DNA of 64,000 nt from Alicyclobacillaceae bacterium I2511 (GTDB taxonomy: Bacteria > Bacillota > Bacilli > Alicyclobacillales > Alicyclobacillaceae): assembly GCA_003584005.1 (NCBI GenBank), contig QXHL01000004.1, positions 60,646-124,645 of the forward strand, in the 5' to 3' direction. Position numbers and translations under genes: made by a program. This document shows, piece by piece, positions 47,436 through 55,310 of this stretch. How positions within the stretch are numbered: position 1 is the stretch's first letter; every line of letters starts with the position of its first letter. The notes under the pieces were generated by a model. The model was not told the DNA's origin, did no database searches, and was given only the letters and a program-made list of their open reading frames with translations.

Positions 47436-48245
47436 TTACGCCCGGTATCGTTGTGGAAAGTCACGAGCGCTCGAAACGCGAGCGACAGCTTGGGAGAGCA
47501 CTTCCCCCACCTTACCCCGAATCACCAAGTGTGCCCATTTGTCACAGTAAGTAGACTCCATATTTACAATAATCAAACGTGTATGGCATTGCTCAATTGC
47601 AAAATGGGGCAACTCCGCCACCGGATCCACCGTCAAAGAAGTTCCCAAAACCAACATTACATCCGCATTTGCGATGGCCAGCTGGGCCCGCCCATAGTGA
47701 CGAACATCCTGTCCGAACAACACCGTATCCGGATCCAAAACATGCCCACACACCACGCCTTTTTGATTTTCCCAGACACAGTGGGGGACTTCCTCGGAAA
47801 GAATGTGGTTCAGTGCATAAGGCGTATGGCAAATGGGACACCGTGCCAACCCAAAGTTGCCATGCAGTTCAAACACCTGGGTATTGCCTGCCACACCATG
47901 CAATCCATCGACATTTTGCGTGAAAATTTGAATCCGTTTTCCCATCCCCTCTAACAAACCTAACGCCAAATGCCCTGCATTGGGTTGTGCTTGCAAGTAC
48001 TCGGGACGCAAAAACACATGTTTGAATTTGGGCCAAAACCGTTCCGGGAAATAGCGTAGGTAGTTTACAGACATCGCCTGCATCAGTTCGTCATCTTGCC
48101 ACAACCCGGAATCTGAGCGGAAATCAGGGATACCCGACTCTGTACTCATACCCGCACCCGTGAGCACCACAATATTCTCACTGTCTTGCAGTACCCTGAT
48201 GAGTTCCGTCATGGCCTCTGCTTGGTCCAGAGATTCGCTGAACAT
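47436..48245 (-). CDS. cobB: NAD-dependent protein deacylase (sirtuin)
   Basis: Sirtuins remove acyl groups from lysines and consume NAD. The 269-residue protein has GAGMSTESGIPDFRS near residue 28, TQNVDGLH near residue 115, the catalytic His in FELHGNFG, four zinc Cys (CPIC, then HCVWE and VVCGH) and LGTSLTVDPVAELP. ATG 48245 follows GGGGG. Longer in-frame starts up to 48326 lack a good ribosome site. It is divergent from a Pat-type acetyltransferase 170 bases away, suggesting that the two oppose each other on the same substrates. Confidence 0.93.
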   Translation of the reverse strand: MFSESLDQAEAMTELIRVLQDSENIVVLTGAGMSTESGIPDFRSDSGLWQDDELMQAMSVNYLRYFPERFWPKFKHVFLRPEYLQAQPNAGHLALGLLEGMGKRIQIFTQNVDGLHGVAGNTQVFELHGNFGLARCPICHTPYALNHILSEEVPHCVWENQKGVVCGHVLDPDTVLFGQDVRHYGRAQLAIANADVMLVLGTSLTVDPVAELPHFAIEQCHTRLIIVNMESTYCDKWAHLVIRGKVGEVLSQAVARVSSARDFPQRYRA

Positions 48246-48415
48246 TCTGGAAGCCCCCATTTCTCCATGGGATTGTCGGTGAGTCCCCTGTATCAGAAAA
48301 ATACCACAAAGCAGACGAATAGCCAATATGTACGGGTTTCATTTGGACCTTTCTGACGGAGTCCCATTAAGGCTACAATAGAAGTAAACGATTGCACAGG
48401 AGGTTGAACCGCGAC

Positions 48416-50887
48416 ATGGCTCGTGTAATTTTACGCGATGGAAAAATTGCAGAGTTGCGGGTGGTACATAATGGTACTGAAGATGCAGCAATCCTGCGAC
48501 AACTGTTTGCCAGTGCCTCGAAGGACAGCCTTTACCTGCGGTTTTTTCACGCTGTGCGAGAAGTGGATGCAAAGGTTTTGGAAGATATGCTTGCAGGGGA
48601 TGGAGAGAACCGCCTGTCCTTAATGTGTGTCTGGGCAGACCGTGTCCTGGGTGTGGGAAACTACACACGCACGGGCGAGGACGTAGCAGAAATCTCTTTC
48701 TTCGTCCGAGACGACGTACAGGGCAAAGGTGTGGGCAGCCTACTTCTAGAACACCTAGCCCAAACCGCCTGGCGATACGGTTTCAGACGCTTCGAGGCCC
48801 AGGTGCTGTATGAAAATAATAAAATGTTGCAGGTGTTTGCCGCTAGCGGCTATGAAGTCCGACGCACCCTAAAATCCGGTGTAATCTACCTGGACTTACC
48901 TCTGTTACAAACTGAACGCAGTCGAGCACTTCAGGAAACCCGTGAAAAGTTGGCTACTGCCGCATCACTCATGCCTTTTTTTCAACCGCGAGCGGTGGCC
49001 GTCATCGGCGCCTCAAGAGACCCAAACCGGTTAGGCCACATGCTACTGCGTCATATTCTTGAAGGACATTTTCAAGGCACTGTTTACCCGGTCAACCCCA
49101 TCGCCACTGCAGTTGCGGCAGTACGAAGTTATTCCTGCCTGGCTGATATTCCTGAGCCAGTAGATTTGGCAGTCATTGCTGTGCCCGCACAACAGGTCCC
49201 AGAAGTGGTTGAACAGTGTATTCAGGCACAGGTACGCGGTGTCATGGTGATTTCTGCTGGATTTTCGGAAACCGGTGAAGCAGGTCGCATAGTAGAGCAG
49301 GCGTTGGCTGAGCGCTTACGGGGAGTAGGCTGCCGACTTATTGGTCCAAATTCATTGGGAATACTCACGACAGATAATGAGGTATCCCTCAACGCCAGCT
49401 TCGCACCCCACTTGCCCAGCCAACGAGGAATGGCGATTGCCTCACAGTCTGGCGCTCTGGGCGTTGCTATTCTAGAATATGCGCAACAACTCGGACTCGG
49501 TATTTCCAGCTTTGTCAGTGTTGGTAATAAAGCGGATGTATCCTCCAATGACCTATTGCAGTTCTGGGAAGATGATCCGGGAACTGAAACCATTGTTCTC
49601 TATCTAGAATCATTTGGTAATCCACGAAAGTTTTCAAATATCACACGACGCATCACTCGACACAAGCCCGTGTTAGCGGTGAAATCCGCCCGCACCTCTG
49701 GCGGTGCCAGCGTTTCCAATTTCCCTTTGCTCAATGTGGGCAGCGCTGACGCTGTTGTAGAGGCTTTGTTTCAGCAGACTGGCATCATACGCCTGGATAC
49801 GCTACAGGAATTGTTTGATGTCGCCGCACTGCTGTCCAGTCAGCCTTTGCCAAAGGGCGATAATGTAGCGATTGTCACCAACACGGGGGGCGGCGCTGTG
49901 ATTACCGTGGATGCCCTTTTGCGAGAAGGAATGCAGTTTGTGCAACCAGTCATAGACTTGGGTTTTGAGACACTTGCCGAACAATACCGGCAGGTACTGC
50001 CACAAGTGCTACGAGATCCCAATGTAGATGCAGTCGTAATTTTGTATGCAGAAGTGGGAGTGTTTGAAGAAAATGGAGTACAAATAGCCATTGCAGAAGC
50101 AGTGGAAGAGGTGTGTAACGAACTGGGAGAATTCAGCAAACCGATAGTGACCAATTTTCTAATGAAGGGAGATTACAGGGTTCGTTACATCTCTACCCAG
50201 ACGGGCAGAATTCCTGTGTATCCCTTTCCAGAACAAGCCGCGCGCGCGCTAGGCAAAGTGGGTGCATACGCCCGCTTCCGGCGTGCCCCTGCGGGTCGCA
50301 TGCCAGACTTGGCCGATGTCGACACTGAGGCCGCTCGACGTGCAGTACGCCAGTCTGTAGAGAGACATCCACTGCCACCGGAGCAACCCTTGGCAGAGCA
50401 GACAGGTAACCAGATGGGCAACATTGGGCACCGTGTTCCCGTAATCCCTTTGGCCAGCGATTGTGTGGTTGAAACTCTGAGGGCTGTCGGAATTCACTTC
50501 AATCCTCAAATTAATCCCACAGACGGTTCCGGCTTGACCTGGTTACGCTTGTCGATGGCCCATGACCCACTGTTTGGACCTGTATTGAAAGCCGTCCGTT
50601 TAGCCAGCACACCCTTTAATCACGATGCCCCCCACAGCGAGTTAAAGGCTGTGCATCGGCTATTGCCATTAACAGACCTTGACACCGCCTCCGCTGTCAA
50701 TGAGTTGTTGCCTGACCTATTGAATCTGATGGACCCTCTGGCACGGCAAAACCTAGGGGAGATCTTTTTGCGTGTTTCTCTGCTTGTGGACCAAGTTCCT
50801 GAAATCGCGCGCATGGACGACTTCATCTTACAACTGCGGGTAGAGAGTGTCCGGGTATTTGCTTGCCGTATGCATGCTGAGGGATAA
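48416..50887 (+). CDS. Pat-type protein acetyltransferase: GNAT domain fused to an acyl-CoA synthetase-like region
   Basis: The 823-residue protein has an N-terminal GNAT acetyltransferase domain (about 1-160), with the acetyl-CoA loop VQGKGVGSLLLEHL. A CoA-binding Rossmann domain (about 170-290, AVIGASRDPNRLGHMLLRHI) and a succinyl-CoA-ligase-like domain (about 305-600, IASQSGALGVAILEYAQ) follow. The catalytic His segment of true NDP-forming synthetases (SHTG) reads SNFP here, and the C-terminal ATP-grasp part is largely missing. That fits Pat-type lysine acetyltransferases, whose synthetase part is regulatory. ATG 48416 follows AGGAGG at a long spacing of 12. The likely target class is acyl-CoA synthetases (family knowledge). 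Confidence 0.85.
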   Translation: MARVILRDGKIAELRVVHNGTEDAAILRQLFASASKDSLYLRFFHAVREVDAKVLEDMLAGDGENRLSLMCVWADRVLGVGNYTRTGEDVAEISFFVRDDVQGKGVGSLLLEHLAQTAWRYGFRRFEAQVLYENNKMLQVFAASGYEVRRTLKSGVIYLDLPLLQTERSRALQETREKLATAASLMPFFQPRAVAVIGASRDPNRLGHMLLRHILEGHFQGTVYPVNPIATAVAAVRSYSCLADIPEPVDLAVIAVPAQQVPEVVEQCIQAQVRGVMVISAGFSETGEAGRIVEQALAERLRGVGCRLIGPNSLGILTTDNEVSLNASFAPHLPSQRGMAIASQSGALGVAILEYAQQLGLGISSFVSVGNKADVSSNDLLQFWEDDPGTETIVLYLESFGNPRKFSNITRRITRHKPVLAVKSARTSGGASVSNFPLLNVGSADAVVEALFQQTGIIRLDTLQELFDVAALLSSQPLPKGDNVAIVTNTGGGAVITVDALLREGMQFVQPVIDLGFETLAEQYRQVLPQVLRDPNVDAVVILYAEVGVFEENGVQIAIAEAVEEVCNELGEFSKPIVTNFLMKGDYRVRYISTQTGRIPVYPFPEQAARALGKVGAYARFRRAPAGRMPDLADVDTEAARRAVRQSVERHPLPPEQPLAEQTGNQMGNIGHRVPVIPLASDCVVETLRAVGIHFNPQINPTDGSGLTWLRLSMAHDPLFGPVLKAVRLASTPFNHDAPHSELKAVHRLLPLTDLDTASAVNELLPDLLNLMDPLARQNLGEIFLRVSLLVDQVPEIARMDDFILQLRVESVRVFACRMHAEG

Positions 50888-50970
50888 TGTCGCAAAATGT
50901 GCGTAAAAATATGTGGAAACGCCCGGAGCCATAGCCGTCACAGGGTCCGGGCAACAATCCTGAAGCAAGC

Positions 50971-51540
50971 TCAAAAAACCTTTTTTTCCTCCTGGTAGCC
51001 CTTGAGCATTTCCACAGCCTCGCGAAAACGGAGTGCATGAATCACTTCCCGTTCCCGTAAAAACCGCAGTCCATCTTGAATATCCGCATCATCCGTGATG
51101 TCAATCAACCACTGGTATGTGGCTCGGGCCTTCTCTTCGGCCGCGATATCTTCGTACAAATTTGCAATTGGATCTCCCTTGGCGGTCAAGCACGCGACCG
51201 TAAAGGGATTACCTGCCGCATTATGGTAGTAGAGGTCAAAGCCGTGATCTACCAGGTGTCCCCCCAGACCAGCAGCCTCCATTTGTTCCACTGTGGCATC
51301 TTTTGTCAGCTTATAGACCATTGTGGCAATCATCTCTAGATGCGCAAACTCCTCGGTACCAATATCGGTGAGTAGCCCGATGACCTTGTCAGGAATTGTA
51401 TAACGCTGATTCAAGTAGCGCAGCGCTGCAGCCAGTTCCCCATCTGCCCCCCCATACTGTTCAATCAGGTATTTGGCCAGTCTGGGGTCACACTTGCTCA
51501 CCTTCACTGGGTACTCAAGCTTTTTCTCATAAATCCACAG
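50971..51540 (-). CDS. cotJC: CotJC, manganese catalase-family spore coat protein
   Basis: The 189-residue protein belongs to the Mn-catalase ferritin-like fold. It has the metal-ligand pattern GGADGELAAALRYLNQRY near residue 30, GTEEFAHLEMIATMVYKL near residue 60 and AAEEKARATYQWL near residue 133. In spores it is a coat component made in the mother cell. CotJC proteins begin MW[IV]YEKKL; here WIYEKKLEYPVKVSKC is preceded by CTG at 51540, nine bases after GGAGG, and no ATG, GTG or TTG is available there. I therefore propose a CTG start. A GTG at 51507 would remove 11 conserved residues. Confidence 0.9.
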   Translation of the reverse strand: MWIYEKKLEYPVKVSKCDPRLAKYLIEQYGGADGELAAALRYLNQRYTIPDKVIGLLTDIGTEEFAHLEMIATMVYKLTKDATVEQMEAAGLGGHLVDHGFDLYYHNAAGNPFTVACLTAKGDPIANLYEDIAAEEKARATYQWLIDITDDADIQDGLRFLREREVIHALRFREAVEMLKGYQEEKKVF

Positions 51541-51633
51541 GATGGACCACCTCCCTGGGGCACATGGGTGTTCCCCACAACGCGTCCTCTACGGACATTT
51601 CTGGGCCCTACACTAAAGACGTGTTCCCCCTTT

Positions 51634-51657
51634 TACACCTACACCTACACCTACACC
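51634..51657 (-). repeat. Four tandem 6-bp repeats at the end of cotJB
   Basis: Four copies of TACACC (coding strand GGTGTA) cover the cotJB stop. In the cotJB frame each copy reads GTG TAG (the last GTG TAA), so stop codons recur every six bases. Copy-number change would not alter CotJB. Confidence 0.9.
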
Positions 51658-51914
51658 TGCCAAGGCCAGGGCATTTCCGCCCAGGGCCACCCCATAACTG
51701 TGGGACTGTGGGCGTATTCTTGCAGGGGTCCGAACTGTGTCTCAAATTGCTGTACCAATCCTTGCCTGCGTAAGTAGAACTGTTGCACTTGGGCGATAGC
51801 CTGTGGATCATCAGGATGGGTGTCTAAATACAGGGATAGTTCCAGAAGTACAAAATCAACTGTCTGTAGTTCCTCTAACAAACGATAATATTCCTTGGGT
51901 AGCCCTGTGCTCAA
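51651..51914 (-). CDS. cotJB: Spore coat protein CotJB
   Basis: The 87-residue protein shows the CotJB family pattern: EYYRLLEELQTVDFVLLELS and LYLDTHPDDPQA in the first half, then QQFETQFGPLQEY and a Trp/Pro-rich end PWPWQV. It is required with CotJA and CotJC for coat assembly in B. subtilis. The start overlaps the cotJA stop by four bases. The cotJC start follows after about 110 bases that contain 6-bp repeats. Confidence 0.92.
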   Translation of the reverse strand: MSTGLPKEYYRLLEELQTVDFVLLELSLYLDTHPDDPQAIAQVQQFYLRRQGLVQQFETQFGPLQEYAHSPTVMGWPWAEMPWPWQV

Positions 51915-52162
51915 CGCCGCCCACCTCCCCGGTCCCCGTGTTCATAGGGACTATACAGTTCTGGCCACAGCGTACCTCGCTTCAGGGCTTCCCGCGGAGC
52001 AAATTGACGCAACCCGTGGGGCTGGAAAATAACGTACTGGTTAGGCGGAACGATGTAGGCCTTCGGCCTTGGCGGACAAGGGTCTAATGCACTGGAATAC
52101 GGTGTGTAGGCGTGCCACTGGGGATCCACTGGACCATCCTCCTCTCGCCGTGCCATCTCCAC
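51911..52162 (-). CDS. cotJA: Spore coat-associated protein CotJA
   Basis: This small 83-residue Pro- and Tyr-rich protein matches CotJA from PPNQYVIFQPHGLRQFAP through ALKRGTLWPELYSPYE. ATG 52162 is used. A second ATG two codons later is equally possible. It is the first gene of cotJABC and overlaps cotJB by four bases. A sigma-E promoter is expected from B. subtilis, but I see only a weak CATAGGCT candidate upstream, just after the terminator of the preceding gene. Confidence 0.9.
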   Translation of the reverse strand: MEMARREEDGPVDPQWHAYTPYSSALDPCPPRPKAYIVPPNQYVIFQPHGLRQFAPREALKRGTLWPELYSPYEHGDRGGGRR

Positions 52163-52191
52163 TCGTTACAGTTTCCTATCCTCAGCCTATG

Positions 52192-52225
52192 CAAAAAAAG
52201 CCGGTAGCAGAATTGCCTGCTCCGG
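52192..52225 (-). terminator. Rho-independent terminator of the DUF212 gene
   Basis: On the minus strand GCCGGAGCAG pairs with CTGCTACCGGC (one bulged A), closed by a six-base loop and followed by seven T. It isolates the upstream DUF212-trmH genes from cotJABC. Confidence 0.88.
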
Positions 52226-52258
52226 CAAACCCGGTCCATATCACATTCGTCAAAAACC

Positions 52259-52783
52259 TTAATGCAATAGCAAGGCCACCATAAAACCGACCACACATCC
52301 ACCCAAAACCTCAGAGGGTTTGTGCCCCACGTGTTCATCCAAAATGGGCCAATCCACCAAGAACCAGGGGACCTTTACCACTGGTAAAGGGTGCATTTGC
52401 TGCACAATTCGTTCTCTTTCCATCCGCCCTTGTTCGGTCTGCTGCTGCACCTTCAAGTCATTCAACAAGCGATTCAGCACAGCCGCGTGGCGGCCAGTTT
52501 GCCAGCGTACGCCGGCAGCATCATACATGACAATAATGGCTACAAACACAGCAATGGCAACCACCGGATCCTGACCGCCCTGGCGTAGCCATAACTCTGT
52601 GACTAGGGCCGTCACCAAAGCGGTGTGAGAACTGGGCATTCCCCCAGATTGGCGCATTCGCTGCCAATCCAATCGCCTCAGGCGCAGCATAATTAAAAGC
52701 GGTTTGAGCACCTGTGCTGCAACCATAGCCACCAATGGGGCAATCCAGATATATGCATTTAGCGTAGGCTCTAAAAAATCCAT
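52259..52783 (-). CDS. DUF212 / divergent PAP2-family membrane protein (YuiD-like)
   Basis: The 174-residue protein has about four membrane helices and the phosphatase-like GGMPSSHTALVTALVTEL motif near residue 47, followed by YDAAGVRWQTGRHA. This is the DUF212 family, called divergent PAP2; enzymatic activity has not been settled. The C-terminal HVGHKPSEVLGG is also conserved. The start codon touches the trmH-family stop (TAGATG), so translation is probably coupled. Confidence 0.88.
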   Translation of the reverse strand: MDFLEPTLNAYIWIAPLVAMVAAQVLKPLLIMLRLRRLDWQRMRQSGGMPSSHTALVTALVTELWLRQGGQDPVVAIAVFVAIIVMYDAAGVRWQTGRHAAVLNRLLNDLKVQQQTEQGRMERERIVQQMHPLPVVKVPWFLVDWPILDEHVGHKPSEVLGGCVVGFMVALLLH

Positions 52784-53650
52784 CTACCGCTTCATCTCCT
52801 GGCGGTACGCCTCATATAACAGAATGGATCCGGCGACCGCCGCGTTCAAACTTTCCGTTACCGACGCCATGGGAATCCGCAAACGACCATTCGCTAAGGC
52901 TAAAACGTCCGGGCTGACACCACTGCCTTCACTGCCAATTACCAACAGCACGGGCCCTGTGAGCACAGCTTCGCCACACAGTTTTCCAGCTGCAGCATCA
53001 GCCACAAAGACCTCGCCTTGCGGCCAGTCTCGACGCCATTGAGTCACATAGGCAGTGCTGGCCTGGCCAGTGTGCACCTGCAAGCGGAACAGCCCCCCCA
53101 TGGAAGCTCGCACCGCCTTTGGACCATAGGCATCTGCCGTGTGCAGACCACAAAACACACGCCTGAAAGCGAAGGCGTCTGCACTGCGTATAAGCGTGCC
53201 CACATTGCCTGGGTCTTGCACCCCATCCAACAAGAGTGCCCGCCCATCGCTTGTGTCAGACAAGGTTTTTTGCTGACTATTCTGAAGCTGTCGCCCCAAA
53301 TCCGATGGCATAGGGTTGGGTTGCGGAATCCCCGCAATCGCAATGACTCCCTGTGAAGTCACCGTGTCTGAGATGGTGGAAAATGCCTTGGCCGACAGTC
53401 GATATACTGGCAAGTGACGCAATTCAGCCAGATCCACCAGAGCGGTCAGTGAAGAACCCTTCACACCCCCCTCAGCCAACAAAGCGAGGGCATGAACAGG
53501 CAAGGACGACTGCACAAGTTCTTCGACTAAACGAACCCCCTCCACTAGAAAGGACGCCTGTTCCCTTCTAGCTTTTTTGGAGTGCAGTGCGGCCCACTTG
53601 CGGACCCAAGGATTTTTTTCGGATTCAATCCACATGCCCATTGCCGCCAT
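52784..53650 (-). CDS. TrmH-family (SpoU) RNA 2'-O-methyltransferase, YsgA-like
   Basis: The 288-residue protein has an N-terminal substrate-binding domain (residues about 12-100, KKARREQASFLVEGVRLVEE) and a SpoU-type knotted catalytic domain. The SAM-binding motifs are LLDGVQDPGNVGTLIRSADA, VIGSEGSGVSPDVL and IPMASVTESLNAAVAGSI. It methylates a ribose in rRNA or tRNA using SAM; the target is not clear from sequence. The location downstream of rplT is the ysgA position of Bacillus. Confidence 0.9.
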   Translation of the reverse strand: MAAMGMWIESEKNPWVRKWAALHSKKARREQASFLVEGVRLVEELVQSSLPVHALALLAEGGVKGSSLTALVDLAELRHLPVYRLSAKAFSTISDTVTSQGVIAIAGIPQPNPMPSDLGRQLQNSQQKTLSDTSDGRALLLDGVQDPGNVGTLIRSADAFAFRRVFCGLHTADAYGPKAVRASMGGLFRLQVHTGQASTAYVTQWRRDWPQGEVFVADAAAGKLCGEAVLTGPVLLVIGSEGSGVSPDVLALANGRLRIPMASVTESLNAAVAGSILLYEAYRQEMKR

Positions 53651-53670
53651 GAAACGCCTCCGGTCGATGG

Positions 53671-53698
53671 AAAATCCCGACCATTAGGCCGGGATTTT
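53671..53698 (-). terminator. Terminator after rplT
   Basis: AAAATCCCGGCC and GGTCGGGATTTT form a 12-pair stem with a four-base loop on the minus strand, ending in TTTT. It lies 30 bases after rplT and just before the trmH-family gene. Confidence 0.8.
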
Positions 53699-53727
53699 CG
53701 TCCCGGCATACCCGGGGTATTAGGAGA

Positions 53728-54087
53728 CTATGCCTCCAATTTTGCCTTAGCTACATCCGCCAAAGCGGTGAAGGTTTGACTGTCTACCACCGCCAAATCC
53801 GCCAACATCTTGCGGTTGACCTCTACACCCGCCAGTTTCAGACCATGCATAAAATGGCTATAAGACAACCCATTCAACCGGGCTGCAGCATTAATCCGTT
53901 GAATCCACAGACGACGAAACTCTCGTTTGCGAACGCGTCGATCGCGATATGCGTACATCCAAGACTTCATAACCTGTTGCTTGGCCGTTCGGAACAAACG
54001 ATGTTTGGAACCGCGATAGCCCCTTGCCAGCTTTAAAATCTTTTTGTGTTTCCGTTTTGTCACCATTCCGCCCTTGACTCGTGCCAT
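53728..54087 (-). CDS. rplT: 50S ribosomal protein L20
   Basis: The 119-residue protein has the very basic N-terminus ([20 protein letters not shown], then [20 protein letters not shown]) and the RRDFRRLWI-type segment (here [16 protein letters not shown]) of L20. L20 binds 23S rRNA during assembly and represses its own operon in Firmicutes. It is the last gene of infC-rpmI-rplT and is followed by a terminator. Confidence 0.97.
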   Translation of the reverse strand: MARVKGGMVTKRKHKKILKLARGYRGSKHRLFRTAKQQVMKSWMYAYRDRRVRKREFRRLWIQRINAAARLNGLSYSHFMHGLKLAGVEVNRKMLADLAVVDSQTFTALADVAKAKLEA

Positions 54088-54179
54088 ACTGTTTTCCTCC
54101 TAAACGTTAACCCTTGGGCAAATCAGCCGTGAACTCCCGCCCAGCACTTGCAGCCCCAAGAGATCACAGTTTTACAAAT

Positions 54180-54380
54180 TTACTTTACGTATACTAACAT
54201 TTGTTTAATTCGACGTTCGTCACTTCGAGAAACCATGGTTGTTCCCCGCAGTTGACGCTTACGTTTCGGAGACTTAGCCTCGGCCTTGTGATACGCAGAG
54301 GCGTGGGACCGTTTCAGTTTTCCGGACGCAGTCCGTTTTACGCGCTTGGATAACCCGCTATGAGTTTTCATTTTCGGCAT
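54180..54380 (-). CDS. rpmI: 50S ribosomal protein L35
   Basis: The 66-residue basic protein begins MPKMKTHSGLSKRVKRT and carries the KRSHASAYHKAEAKSPKRKRQL region of L35. It lies between infC and rplT in the standard order. Confidence 0.97.
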   Translation of the reverse strand: MPKMKTHSGLSKRVKRTASGKLKRSHASAYHKAEAKSPKRKRQLRGTTMVSRSDERRIKQMLVYVK

Positions 54381-54469
54381 AAAAAAGGTCCTCCATTTCT
54401 GATGTGTTCACACCGCCGACAGTCTTGAACCCGGCACATTTCAATCCCCGACAAAGGCCCCTATCCGCT

Positions 54470-54991
54470 TTATGATGTAGCCTGTTTAGGAGCCAAAATC
54501 ATAATCATGTGACGTCCTTCCAAACGCGGCATTCTTTCCACTATCGCCTGGTCTGCCGCCGCCTGAGCAAATTTTGTTAACAGCTGCTGGCCAATTGAGG
54601 CGTGCGTAATTTCTCGACCACGAAAACGTACCGTAACTTTTACTTTGTCACCCTCGCCAAGAAATTTTTGGATGTTTTTCAGTTTTACCTGAAAATCATG
54701 TTCCTCAATGTTGGGTGTCATTCGGACTTCTTTAAGCAAAGAAACCCGTTGGTTTTTTCGAGTTTCCTTTTCTTTTTTGCTTTGTTCGTACTTAAACTTG
54801 CCATAGTCCATAATTCGGCACACGGGTGGTTTCGCCGTCGGCGCCACATTGACGAGGTCTGAATTCCGTTCCTCGGCAGCCCGCCGCGCATCGCGGATGT
54901 TCATAATTCCCAGTTGATTGCCCTCGTCATCAATCACCCGGACCTCGCGAGCGCGAATTCCGTCGTTGACTTGAAAATCTTCTTTGCTAAT
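54470..54991 (-). CDS. infC: Translation initiation factor IF-3 (AUU start)
   Basis: IF-3 prevents premature subunit joining and checks start-codon pairing. The frame coding IDDEGNQLGI continues upstream through ISKEDFQVNDGIRAREVRV, the conserved N-terminus. The codon before SKED is ATT at 54991, six bases after GGGGGTGG, and no ATG/GTG/TTG occurs there. infC genes are known for an AUU start through which IF-3 limits its own synthesis. This gives 173 residues. The GTG at 54937 would cut off the conserved N-terminal residues. It heads infC-rpmI-rplT. Confidence 0.93.
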   Translation of the reverse strand: MSKEDFQVNDGIRAREVRVIDDEGNQLGIMNIRDARRAAEERNSDLVNVAPTAKPPVCRIMDYGKFKYEQSKKEKETRKNQRVSLLKEVRMTPNIEEHDFQVKLKNIQKFLGEGDKVKVTVRFRGREITHASIGQQLLTKFAQAAADQAIVERMPRLEGRHMIMILAPKQATS

Positions 54992-55274
54992 CAGTTGCCA
55001 CCCCCAATAAAAAGGCGCGATTGCAGAGCATCGCGCCTCGTGAACCTGTTGGAAACACCGAACCCAGGTCTATCCCATACTTTCGGAGGTCAGTTGTACA
55101 AACCTCACTGCACGCCCCGCTACGGCTCTGACTCTTAATGAGTCAAAAGAACTTCAGTTCCGAAAAGTTTCGGAATGAGGACCGTTTTTGCATTGGTGTA
55201 CTACAGCATGGAACCCGTCGGCTTCCGCCCACAAGGTGAGAAGCTTTCCGCTTCTACTTGACTTTCTCGCAAAC
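54992..55274 (-). promoter_or_regulatory. L20-type autoregulatory leader of infC-rpmI-rplT
   Basis: The ~280-base leader before infC has several hairpins, including TGACTC..GAGTCA and TTCCGAAA..TTTCGGAA pairs. It ends with a terminator at 55009-55037. Its position and terminator fit the Firmicute L20 leader, in which L20 binding causes premature termination. I cannot verify the L20-binding fold by eye. Confidence 0.75.
55007..55037 (-). terminator. Attenuator terminator before infC
   Basis: GGCGCGAT and ATCGCGCC pair perfectly (eight pairs, eight-base loop) and are followed by TTTTTATT, only about 20 bases before the infC start. Confidence 0.88.
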
Positions 55275-55280
55275 ATCAAC

Positions 55281-55310
55281 ATTGTAACCGAATCACAGGG
55301 TCGCCGTCAA
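55281..55310 (-). promoter_or_regulatory. Sigma-A promoter of infC operon, overlapping the thrS stop
   Basis: TTGACG at 55305-55310 and TACAAT at 55281-55286 are 18 bases apart. The -35 box includes the thrS stop codon. Transcription would start near 55274. Confidence 0.75.

Noticed and set aside
47319..47954. 211-codon frame on the plus strand
   Set aside because: It is antisense to the sirtuin gene, shows no domain and has no promoter or ribosome site.
50922..50949. GCCCGGA/TCCGGGC inverted repeat between the Pat-type gene and cotJC
   Set aside because: A seven-pair stem with a 14-base loop and no U-run is too weak to call a terminator, although the convergent position is suggestive.
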